DNA of 43,334 nucleotides, taken from positions 1 to 43,334 of the forward strand of contig JAUQOU010000014.1 of the NCBI GenBank assembly GCA_030550715.1, in the 5' to 3' direction. Positions 9,837-18,276 of the stretch are shown here, one piece after another. Source of the stretch: a bacterium. GTDB taxonomy: Bacteria; Calescibacteriota; Calescibacteriia; Calescibacteriales; Calescibacteriaceae. How positions within the stretch are numbered: position 1 is the stretch's first letter; every line of letters starts with the position of its first letter. The notes under the pieces are model-generated. The model ran no database searches and was not told where the DNA came from. It worked only from the letters and a program-made list of their open reading frames with translations. Made by a program: the position numbers and the translations under genes.

Positions 9837-10939
9837 AGGTTTCAAAAACAATATCTTTTTTTATACTGAACGAAGTCCGTAAAAATGTATCAGATATTCA
9901 ATCTGTTTCCAAAAGAATATCGTCAGGGAGAATAAATAAGGGTGACTCTCCTACCTCTACTGCTCTTGCAAACTCGGTTTCTCTGCGTGTTCAGACGCTT
10001 GATTTTATATCACAGCACATTACTGAAAATGTTTCAGTCCTTCAAAAATATGAGGAACTTTTGAATCAGGTCTCAAATTATGTCCAGAAACTCAAAATGA
10101 TTTCTGATAGAGCGAGCTTATCTTCAGATAATCAGGAGTTTCAGGAGCTCGAAAAAGCATATAAAGAAAATCTCTCATCTCTTGATCAGCTCGTGAAGAC
10201 AACAACTATTTTTTCAAAAGTTCTTGGGAGAGGTGGATTTTCTAACTCTGTTATTTCTGTTGAGGTTGTCAGTGGCGATTTCGCCTTCAAAAAAACAGAT
10301 TTCAACCTATCGGGGCTTAACTTCTTACGCTTTGGGATAAAACAGTATCAGAGTTTTCACATCCAATTTGATAGAGTTGGAGATAACTTTCAAGCTACTT
10401 TACTTTTAGATGGCTCTCCCGTTTTTACAGAAAATAAGGAGATTATCGGGAAACCATCAGATATGCCATTTATAGTTGATTTTGAAGAACTAGGAGTGAG
10501 TATAAGAGTTCAAGGTAAAGGAGATTTTTCTGTTAAGGTTGAAGGGAAGGCAGATCCGCAACTTATAGTTTTCGGAGATGGTCAAAACGATGAAGAAAGA
10601 TTTTTCATACCTTCTCTTGAACCTGGTCAGCTTGGAATACCTTCTGACTTTGAGGAAGGTGCCGATATGGTATCTCAAAAGCTTGAAGTTGTCTTCAAAA
10701 ACTTATCTGATATAAGGGGATTTATTGGGCAGAAGATCGCAAAGCTCTCTCAAAGAAATGATTTAGGAGATATAATAAAGTCAAAACTCAAAATTCTTCA
10801 GGGGAATTACGAAGATACAGATATGACTTCTGATGCTGTGATTTTGAACTTGAAACAGGTTATTTTGAACTCAGATATTTCTTCGCTTCGGAGAGCTATT
10901 TCTTTTATGAATCTTGTACTTGATATGTTGAGAAGGTGA
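9833..10939 (+). CDS. Flagellin / FlgL-like protein
   Basis: N-terminal coiled SKRISSGRINKGDSPTSTALANSVSLRVQTL...NVSVLQKYEELLNQVSNYVQKLKMISDRAS and C-terminal helix typical of flagellin D0/D1; GTG start overlaps upstream stop (GTGA). Confidence 0.75.
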   Translation: MKVSKTISFFILNEVRKNVSDIQSVSKRISSGRINKGDSPTSTALANSVSLRVQTLDFISQHITENVSVLQKYEELLNQVSNYVQKLKMISDRASLSSDNQEFQELEKAYKENLSSLDQLVKTTTIFSKVLGRGGFSNSVISVEVVSGDFAFKKTDFNLSGLNFLRFGIKQYQSFHIQFDRVGDNFQATLLLDGSPVFTENKEIIGKPSDMPFIVDFEELGVSIRVQGKGDFSVKVEGKADPQLIVFGDGQNDEERFFIPSLEPGQLGIPSDFEEGADMVSQKLEVVFKNLSDIRGFIGQKIAKLSQRNDLGDIIKSKLKILQGNYEDTDMTSDAVILNLKQVILNSDISSLRRAISFMNLVLDMLRR

Positions 10940-10996
10940 TTTTTTCAACTTCTGGGAGAAAAATTTTTTACTTCCATAAGCGGTTTTGATTTCTTT

Positions 10997-12859
10997 TTGA
11001 ATAAACTCATTTTTATCTTATTTTCAGAAATATTTAATGAAATGTTTTTTACATTAAAGCTCGGACAGTTTTTGTTGTTTTCCGCACTTTTGAATTCTCT
11101 TTTTGGGCTACTGATTTCTTTCAAAGCAAAGGATAAAAAATTACTTTCGGGTTTGAATAAACTTTCTCTTCTTCTTATATTTATGGCTTGTTTTGTCCTT
11201 GTCGTATCTCTTGTGAATGGACATTACTTTGTAAAATTCGTTTCATCTCACTCAAATTCTCATCTTCCGCTTATTTATAAGATAACCGCTTTGTGGGGTG
11301 GGCAAGAGGGTTCTATTCTCTTCTGGTCATTTTTACTATCTTTACAGCTTTCTATATGCGATATGAAAACCAATCTCTCTTATACTATTGGCTTTTTTAC
11401 TCTGAGTTTTTTTCTTCTTCTCGCAAATTTCATCTCTCCTGCTTTTTCATTTCTTTATCCTCCTCCGGAAGACGGGAGGGAGCTAAATCCTCTTTTACAG
11501 CATTTCGGTATGGTTTTGCATCCCGTTTTTCTTTATATGGGACTTACAGGTACGGTCTTGCCATTTTCTCTTTATATCGGAAAGATTTTCGATCCGGGTC
11601 AGAATATAAATTACAGAAAGTGGGCGGTTTTCAACTGGGCTTGGCTGACCGCTGGTATAATAATAGGTGGTTGGTGGGCTTATTCTGAACTCGGCTGGGG
11701 AGGATATTGGGCTTGGGACCCAGTTGAGAATGCTTCTTTTATACCATGGCTTACTCTCACCGCATTCTTGCACATCTCTATGATGGAAGATAAATTCAGG
11801 GTTCTGCGTGGTTTCAGCTTGATTCTCATCTCTATCACCTTCATTATGGCTATGACAGGAACCTTTCTTGTTCGCTCAGGTGTTTTCATATCTGTTCATT
11901 CTTTTTTACAAAACCCCGAGCTTGGTGTCTCTTTCCTTATATTCATCTCTGTTTTAGTTGTTATTATTTCTTATATTTTCTTTGCAAATTCAGATAAATT
12001 GAGAAAGCAATTTTCTTTGAAGTTCTTCTCTCGGGAGTTTTTCATTATTTTGGGGTCAGTGATTTTGATTTCTATGTGGGTTGGCGTCTTTGTGGGAACT
12101 ATTTTTCCTGTGATTTACGAATCAATTACGGGAGACAAGATAAGTTTTGGAAAGCCATTTTTCAACAAAATCTTTGCTCCTCTCTCTCTTTTTCTTATAA
12201 TAGTTATGGGATTTGGTCAGTATTTGTCATGGGGAGACAGCAGGTATAAGCTGAAATTTTTTATAGCTCCTTTTTTTCTCTCTTTTGTAGTAGGAGCTAT
12301 CGCGTATTTTAAATTCGGCTTTGGTATAGCGATAGGATTACTTTCAATATCGTTTGGTGTCTTCGTTATTTTCTTTGAATGGATAAAAGATGGGGTGAGG
12401 ATGGGACGACTCTTCCCTCTTCTTGCTCATCTTGGCTTTTTTATAATGAGCTTGGGCATCCTTTTTTCACAAGTCCTATACAAAGAAGGAGAATTTGCTC
12501 TTTTGCCAGAAGATGAGATAACTTTTTACGAATACAAGATAAAGCTTCTTGGTCTTGAAAGTGTAAGAGGCCCTAACTGGGAAGCAATAAGAGCAAATTT
12601 TGAGGTTTCTGACAACTCCCGTAAGTTCAAGATAAGCTCAGAAAAAAGAATGTATCTTACATGGGATGAGCCGACGACAGAGGCAGGAATAAAATGGGGA
12701 ATACTCAAAGATTTCTACATCGTCTTTGTCAAGGTTGAAAACAACAAGGTCTTCGTGAAAATATGGGATAATCCTCTTACTTCTTTTATATGGATTGGTG
12801 CCTTTATAATGTTTGTTGCAGGTATTGGAAAATTTTTGAAGAAAACTTTCTTTGATTGA
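10997..12859 (+). CDS. ccmF: Cytochrome c-type biogenesis protein CcmF (heme lyase component)
   Basis: WGGQEGSILFWSF, ELNPLLQHFGMVLHPVFLYMGL, GWGGYWAWDPVENASFIPWL, TFLVRSGVFISVHSF motifs; multi-TM. Start ambiguous (TTG 10997 or ATG 11040). Confidence 0.93.
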   Translation: MNKLIFILFSEIFNEMFFTLKLGQFLLFSALLNSLFGLLISFKAKDKKLLSGLNKLSLLLIFMACFVLVVSLVNGHYFVKFVSSHSNSHLPLIYKITALWGGQEGSILFWSFLLSLQLSICDMKTNLSYTIGFFTLSFFLLLANFISPAFSFLYPPPEDGRELNPLLQHFGMVLHPVFLYMGLTGTVLPFSLYIGKIFDPGQNINYRKWAVFNWAWLTAGIIIGGWWAYSELGWGGYWAWDPVENASFIPWLTLTAFLHISMMEDKFRVLRGFSLILISITFIMAMTGTFLVRSGVFISVHSFLQNPELGVSFLIFISVLVVIISYIFFANSDKLRKQFSLKFFSREFFIILGSVILISMWVGVFVGTIFPVIYESITGDKISFGKPFFNKIFAPLSLFLIIVMGFGQYLSWGDSRYKLKFFIAPFFLSFVVGAIAYFKFGFGIAIGLLSISFGVFVIFFEWIKDGVRMGRLFPLLAHLGFFIMSLGILFSQVLYKEGEFALLPEDEITFYEYKIKLLGLESVRGPNWEAIRANFEVSDNSRKFKISSEKRMYLTWDEPTTEAGIKWGILKDFYIVFVKVENNKVFVKIWDNPLTSFIWIGAFIMFVAGIGKFLKKTFFD

Positions 12860-12898
12860 ACTTCTCAATTTCTTCCGAAAATTTTAAATTATTGATTG

Positions 12899-14050
12899 AT
12901 GAACAAGGAAGCGAAGAAGGGCGAAATTTATTATCTGCTTCTTATTGATATTGAAGGTTTTACTTCTTTTTCTTCTTCTGCAAAGCCAGAGGTTGTCTCA
13001 AAAACAGTTGCAGATTTTGAAGATAAAGTTAAGGAACTCTGCGAAAAATTTTCAGGAGAGGTCGTGAAATTTTTGGGTGATGGCGCTATAATTGTTTTCA
13101 GGTCATCAGAAGATGCTCTTGAAGTGGGAAAGAGAATAACCTCTTTTAGTTTTGGCGGTCTGAAAATCCGCGCTTTTTTACATGTTGGTGATGTGATACT
13201 TTCAGAAGATAGAAAAGATGTTTTCGGGTTCCATGTGAATTTTGCTTTCAGAATGCTTGACACCATAAAAGGAGGATTTTTAGGCATTTCAGAGCCGGTC
13301 TTTCACATCATAACTCGGGGAAAAGAGAATTTCAAAGCAACACCGCTTTTGAGCGTCAAGGGAGTTGAACACCCTGTAAAAATATTCGTAAATGGCAAAA
13401 GTTCTATTTCAGAAACAGAAGATGTGAAACTTCACTTTGTTTCTGCCCCTTTATGGCGAAGAGCTCTGGCGTTCTATCTTGATATACTTATCTTCGCAAG
13501 TAGCTTCGGAATACTCTCAGGATTACTCATAGGCAAATTCATTCCCGACCTTACATATAAACTCAGTAGTAAAAGCTTAGAAAAATTGGAACAAGGAAAT
13601 GAGTCCGCTTATAGGCAACAAGACGAAGAAGAAAGAATTCTTGGAATAAAAACGCCGATTGTTGAGCTTGAGGGTAAAAAGGGCAGAGTAAAGCTTGGCA
13701 CAGCTGTGGGACAAGTTGAAGCCGAGCCTGGCAAAATAAAATTCCTCATAGGTGGAAAGGAAATTTCAATATCTTATGTGCATCTTGGCGGAATTCAACT
13801 CATTTTCTTTTCTCTTTATCTTGGTCTCTTTTGGTTTTTCTGGAAGGGCAAAACACCAGGGGGTTGGCTCCTTGGTATAAAAGTTCAGAGAGCAGACGGT
13901 TCCCCACTTGACCTTGGGACTTCTCTCCTTCGCTCATTTTTGACGACAATATTTTTCATATTTTTGGGTTTAGGAGCGATAATACCTTTTTTAATAAGAG
14001 GAAAAACCGGTCAAGATATTTTAGCAAGGACACGAGTTATTATGGATTGA
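12899..14050 (+). CDS. Class III nucleotide cyclase domain fused to a C-terminal RDD membrane domain
   Basis: LLIDIEGFTSFS, SGEVVKFLGDGAIIVF, GFHVNFAFRML cyclase motifs; RRALAFYLDILI...GKTPGGWLLGIKVQRADG RDD motifs. Confidence 0.82.
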   Translation: MNKEAKKGEIYYLLLIDIEGFTSFSSSAKPEVVSKTVADFEDKVKELCEKFSGEVVKFLGDGAIIVFRSSEDALEVGKRITSFSFGGLKIRAFLHVGDVILSEDRKDVFGFHVNFAFRMLDTIKGGFLGISEPVFHIITRGKENFKATPLLSVKGVEHPVKIFVNGKSSISETEDVKLHFVSAPLWRRALAFYLDILIFASSFGILSGLLIGKFIPDLTYKLSSKSLEKLEQGNESAYRQQDEEERILGIKTPIVELEGKKGRVKLGTAVGQVEAEPGKIKFLIGGKEISISYVHLGGIQLIFFSLYLGLFWFFWKGKTPGGWLLGIKVQRADGSPLDLGTSLLRSFLTTIFFIFLGLGAIIPFLIRGKTGQDILARTRVIMD

Positions 14051-14135
14051 GAGAGAAAAAATAAAATCCGGGAAAGTGGTTCAGTAAGTTTCAGAAATTA
14101 CACAAAATTGTGAGTTTCTATTTCACTATTTAGGT

Positions 14136-14924
14136 ATGGTTTTTCGTGAAGATGCTTTCTCCGGAAAGGTTGTTCTTGTGACTGGTGGAGGAACAGGTAT
14201 AGGAAAGGCGATAGCTACTGAATTTGCGAGGTGTGGTGCAGATGTAATCATAGCTTCAAGAAAAATTGATAACCTGTCAAAAACAGCAAAAGAGATAGAA
14301 TCCAAAACAGGCAGAAAAATCAGCTTTTATCAAGTCAATGTAAGACAGGAGGAATCTGTCAAAGCTCTCTTTGATTCAATATCAAAAGATAAGGGGAGAT
14401 TAGATATTCTGGTGAATAACGCCGGTGCGAATTTTCTTTCTCAATCTGAAGAGCTAACTTTGAAAGGATGGAATGCGATAATTGAGACGATACTCACGGG
14501 AACTTTTTTATGCTCAAAATACGCATGCCATATTATGAGAGAAAACAAAGACGGAGGGGTGATAATAAATATCGGAGCAACTACGGGGATTTTCGGCTCT
14601 CCATTTGCTCTTCCTTCTGCTACCGGAAAAGCTGGACTTGAAGGTCTGACAAAAACATTAGCAGCCGAATGGGGAAGGTATAAGATAAGAGTTAATCTGG
14701 TTGCTCCGGGGGTTGTGTGGACTGAGGGTTTTGTCAAAAATGTTGGAGTTACAGAGGATTTGAAGGAGAAGATAAGAAGAGATACACCGGGGGGAATTTT
14801 GGCTGAACCAGAAGATATAGCTTGGGCAGTTTTGTTTCTTGCATCTCCTGCTGCGAGAGCAATAAATGGTGTGACTTTGATAGTAGACGGAGGGCACTAC
14901 TTTGCCAAAGGATTTTCGCTCTGA
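14136..14924 (+). CDS. SDR-family oxidoreductase, 2,4-dienoyl-CoA reductase-like
   Basis: TGGGTGIGKAIA, NNAGANFL, S-x-x-x-K (SATGK) at the YxxxK position, NLVAPGVVWTEG. Confidence 0.85.
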   Translation: MVFREDAFSGKVVLVTGGGTGIGKAIATEFARCGADVIIASRKIDNLSKTAKEIESKTGRKISFYQVNVRQEESVKALFDSISKDKGRLDILVNNAGANFLSQSEELTLKGWNAIIETILTGTFLCSKYACHIMRENKDGGVIINIGATTGIFGSPFALPSATGKAGLEGLTKTLAAEWGRYKIRVNLVAPGVVWTEGFVKNVGVTEDLKEKIRRDTPGGILAEPEDIAWAVLFLASPAARAINGVTLIVDGGHYFAKGFSL

Positions 14925-14979
14925 TATGATTTTGTGAAAGATACTGATTGCTTTTTGTGGTGATTATAATATTTTTATT

Positions 14980-15352
14980 GGGGGTGAAAATGGGCTTTGA
15001 CGGTACCGAAAAGGAGGGCAGGGCTTCCCCGAAGTGCCCTGAAAAGGGGTGCGGGTCTTCTCCCGCCTTAAAGGGGAGAAAAAGGTTGCCGTTCCAGCTG
15101 CTAATGTTCTCCCCGCATAAATGGGGAGACGTTCTCGGATTCCTTTGCTCCTCGGGAACCGAGGGCGTGAACGAGAGGAGCTCTTCAAGATACCTCGTCC
15201 GCGGGTATCTTGAGAAATCAAAACGCGGACCCGGAGGTAAAATCCCTTGCGGAGGAGGGATTTATCTCCTAAACTATATCCTCCGCTACGCGGGGTAAAA
15301 CCCCTGCTTCTCCCGGTGCCGGACGGGGGTTCAAATCCCCCCACCTCCACCA
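14980..15352 (+). ncRNA. ssrA: tmRNA (one-piece), inferred tag AVPAANVLPA*
   Basis: 5' GGGGGTGAAAATGGGCTTTGACGG pairs with 3' CACCTCC(A)CCA; T-arm GGGGGTTCAAATCCCCC; stop codon in P5-like hairpin loop CTCCCC-GCATAAAT-GGGGAG; several GC-rich pseudoknot-like segments. Confidence 0.93.
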
Positions 15353-15373
15353 AAGACCAAAACTATCAGCCAG

Positions 15374-15838
15374 ATGAAAATTTTCCCCTGCGCGCTAATC
15401 CATTTTTTTCTTATCTCCTTATTCTTTTTTTCATCATCTCTTGCTGATGAGAGCAAAAACGAAACCTTTTCGGGTAGTACAACCTACTACTTTGATAATT
15501 ACTCTCTTCCTCCTGAACTCAAAAAGAGGGCTGAATACCTTTTTGAGATTTTGAGGTGTCCAACCTGCCAGAATATACCGATAAAAGAATCCTACTCTCA
15601 GGTTGCGGAAGTTATGAAAAGGGTCATAATTGAGAAACTAAAAGAAGGTTGGACAGATGACCAGATAATAAATTTTTTCGTCCAGAGATACGGTGATGAA
15701 GTCCTTTTAAAACCTAAGTTTGATTTTTTCTATCTTATTCCTTTTGCGGTTCTTGGTGTGGGGATTTTAACTGTTTTTCTTCTTTTTCTTCGCCCTTTGA
15801 ATAAAGAAAAGAAAGGCAACAAAAAAGGGAATGAGTGA
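15374..15838 (+). CDS. ccmH: Cytochrome c-type biogenesis protein CcmH
   Basis: Signal peptide, ILRCPTCQNIPIKES...MKRVIIEKLKEGWTDDQIINFFVQRYGDEVLLKPKFD, C-terminal TM. Confidence 0.92.
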   Translation: MKIFPCALIHFFLISLFFFSSSLADESKNETFSGSTTYYFDNYSLPPELKKRAEYLFEILRCPTCQNIPIKESYSQVAEVMKRVIIEKLKEGWTDDQIINFFVQRYGDEVLLKPKFDFFYLIPFAVLGVGILTVFLLFLRPLNKEKKGNKKGNE

Positions 15839-18109
15839 ATATGCATTTATATCAAATGTTTTGCAACTTAATACCGTTCCTGCTCCACCACCTAACCTTT
15901 TTAAGGTTGTGTCAACTATGAATTCTGATTCAAAATACTTGCTGGTGTTTCCCGCCTCATCCATAGCGTAAGCTGAAAATGAGTATCTCCCATCGGGAAG
16001 ATTTGAAAATGAAATTAGCAAATTCCCTCCGTTTCTTATTATGTTCTGAATTTGACTTTCTCTGCTGAATGTCCAGAAAATCTTTATTTTTTCGGGAGGT
16101 GAAGAATCGTCTTCCGCTTGCAAAAGTATCTTCCCGCTTGGTTCAAATGTTACTCTCTGCGGAAATTCAGCAATTTTAATTTTCGGTGGATCCAGGTCAA
16201 CCTGAAATTCTTCTTCAAAGATTTCACTTGTGTTATCTGCTGGGTCTCTTACCCTAAAACAAAGATGGTATTTTTTACCGTTCTCTACTCCGTATATTCT
16301 TCCTTCTCCAAATGGCTCATTTATCTCAATAGATATTGTCTTCCCCCACTGCGAAAAACATGTCTTTCTCATCTCAGATACTATTTCTTCTACGAAATAC
16401 TCAAGGTATCCGAACGAGAAAAAGTTATCTTTCATCTGAACTACTACTTTTAAATTTTCATATCTTGTCTTTGGTGGGGGGGAGAAAACCTTGACTATTT
16501 TTGGCGGTGTCTTATCTATTATTATTTCTTCTTCTTTTATGTCTGTTGAGTTTCCTCTAAGGTCGTTTATCCATATATAAGCTTTGTAGATTCCTTCGCT
16601 CACATCTTGAATTATCTCTGCCTCTTTTTTGAATTTCTTCTCTATTTTCAGAACCTCTTTTCCGTTCTGCTTCAGGACTATGTTTGCAGTAAGATAGTTA
16701 TCTGTGGATAAAAACTCCTCTACTGACCTATCTTGTGATAGATCTTCTGCTTTTATGTTTACTTTTAGGTTTTTCCAGTATTTTTTCACTTCTACTTGTG
16801 AGTCGGGGGGTTCTCTATCTACTAAAAATCTTGTTTTCAGAGATGTCTCGTTTATGTTCCCGTATATATTTTTCCCTATGACTTGAATTTCGTGCTTGCC
16901 TTGAACAAGGTTAGTTATTGATATACTGAAAGTTCCTTTTTCGTTCTTTTTTATCCACGAACTCCACACTCCGTTATCTACTCTGAAAGATATTTCATTT
17001 GTCTCGCTGTCGTTAGCCGATATTTCAAGCTCAACTCTCTCTGAATTTATTATTTTTGCGGGTGTTTTCAAGAAATATAGTGAAGGTGATTTTACATCTG
17101 CCGGCTTTTCATCAAATTCAAGTGATATGCTGTCTTCTCCTTCTGTATTTCCAGATGTAATCAATTTTGACTGATATGCTTTTACTATTTTTACCGAAAA
17201 AAAGCTCAGAATTGGAAAAGAAATGGGTTTATAATCTATGTTTCCTAAATAAAGATATATGATATATGAAGTAAGTTTTTTGATTCTTCCGTAGAATTCG
17301 TCTCTGCTTACCTTTGCAAGTCCGCTTATATCTTCATAGTTTATTTCATTTTCTACTTTTGTATCACATACGCCGAAGTTTATCACCATTGTTCCCCTAT
17401 ATAAACTCATTTCTCCTTCTATTTTTCTCACATCGGGTAGCCAGCTCAGAATATCTACGGTTATAGGAACCTGAAATCTTGTCCAGATATTAAATGTTTT
17501 TCCCATAGCTATGCCTATTTGAACCTGCATTTCTGCCTTTGCGAGATAATCAAAAGAGCATTTCTCATCTCTTCCTTTCTCTGGGATGATGCTTAATAAC
17601 CAGAGTTTCACATCAACATATGCCTTTTCGGGTTTCTGCTTCAGAATTGTGAAACCTTCGGGAAAGAACTCTTTTATGATGTATGGGGGTATTTCTGTTC
17701 TGAAAATTCCTCCGTATTTTTGCAGTATCTCTTTTATATGATTTAGAGTCAGTGTCGCTCTCACATGAGAAGAAAATGTTTGTGGTTCTACATAAAGCGG
17801 AGAGTCGCAGTTTGTTTTGAGCATGCAGAAAGTCCATGAACACTTTGAAGAACAAGAGTAAGGGTCTCCGGAAGACCCGGTATATTTCACTTCTAAATAA
17901 GGGTCGTCTGGGGTTAGTTGTAGAGGAGGAACTTGAATGAAATATTTATCTTCATTACCTGCGAAATCGTTTATTCCCTGAAACTCTAAAAACAAAATAT
18001 CACTTTTTGAACTCCGATAACTTAAAGCTATGATTATGAATGTTAAAATAAGGCAAGAGACCGCTTTTCTTGTTGCTTGCACAAATTTAATTTTAATGAT
18101 GATATACAT
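15767..18109 (-). CDS. Large secreted/surface protein with Ig-like (OmpL47/Y_Y_Y-type) repeats and C-terminal Cys-TM-polyLys tail
   Basis: N-terminal hydrophobic signal, repeated FRVDNGVWSSW...GKHEIQVIGKNIYGN / DGRYSFSAYAMDEAGNTSKYFESEFIVD modules, tail VLSCKTFDINAYSLIPFFVAFLFFIQRAKKKKKNS. Confidence 0.75.
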   Translation of the reverse strand: MYIIIKIKFVQATRKAVSCLILTFIIIALSYRSSKSDILFLEFQGINDFAGNEDKYFIQVPPLQLTPDDPYLEVKYTGSSGDPYSCSSKCSWTFCMLKTNCDSPLYVEPQTFSSHVRATLTLNHIKEILQKYGGIFRTEIPPYIIKEFFPEGFTILKQKPEKAYVDVKLWLLSIIPEKGRDEKCSFDYLAKAEMQVQIGIAMGKTFNIWTRFQVPITVDILSWLPDVRKIEGEMSLYRGTMVINFGVCDTKVENEINYEDISGLAKVSRDEFYGRIKKLTSYIIYLYLGNIDYKPISFPILSFFSVKIVKAYQSKLITSGNTEGEDSISLEFDEKPADVKSPSLYFLKTPAKIINSERVELEISANDSETNEISFRVDNGVWSSWIKKNEKGTFSISITNLVQGKHEIQVIGKNIYGNINETSLKTRFLVDREPPDSQVEVKKYWKNLKVNIKAEDLSQDRSVEEFLSTDNYLTANIVLKQNGKEVLKIEKKFKKEAEIIQDVSEGIYKAYIWINDLRGNSTDIKEEEIIIDKTPPKIVKVFSPPPKTRYENLKVVVQMKDNFFSFGYLEYFVEEIVSEMRKTCFSQWGKTISIEINEPFGEGRIYGVENGKKYHLCFRVRDPADNTSEIFEEEFQVDLDPPKIKIAEFPQRVTFEPSGKILLQAEDDSSPPEKIKIFWTFSRESQIQNIIRNGGNLLISFSNLPDGRYSFSAYAMDEAGNTSKYFESEFIVDTTLKRLGGGAGTVLSCKTFDINAYSLIPFFVAFLFFIQRAKKKKKNS

Positions 18110-18276
18110 TTCAGGTAAAGAATTTTGCTCGCTTTTCCTGAATTATTCACTATTGATTCTTTCCATTACTAATCTTTCATATATATGGAACATTTACCTT
18201 ATATTGCGTCTGCCTACTTTATTTTTTGGGTTGCGGTGATAACTCTTACGATTTATATTTTAAAGGAGTAACTCTG

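Noticed and set aside
14948-15447. ORFs 14948-15298 (+), 14964-15353 (-) and 15247-15447 (+)
   Set aside because: They overlap the tmRNA (14980-15352); the open frames are by-products of its GC-rich sequence.
16118-17855. Small ORFs on either strand inside the 780-aa surface-protein gene
   Set aside because: Antisense or alternative-frame ORFs within a much longer coherent coding frame.
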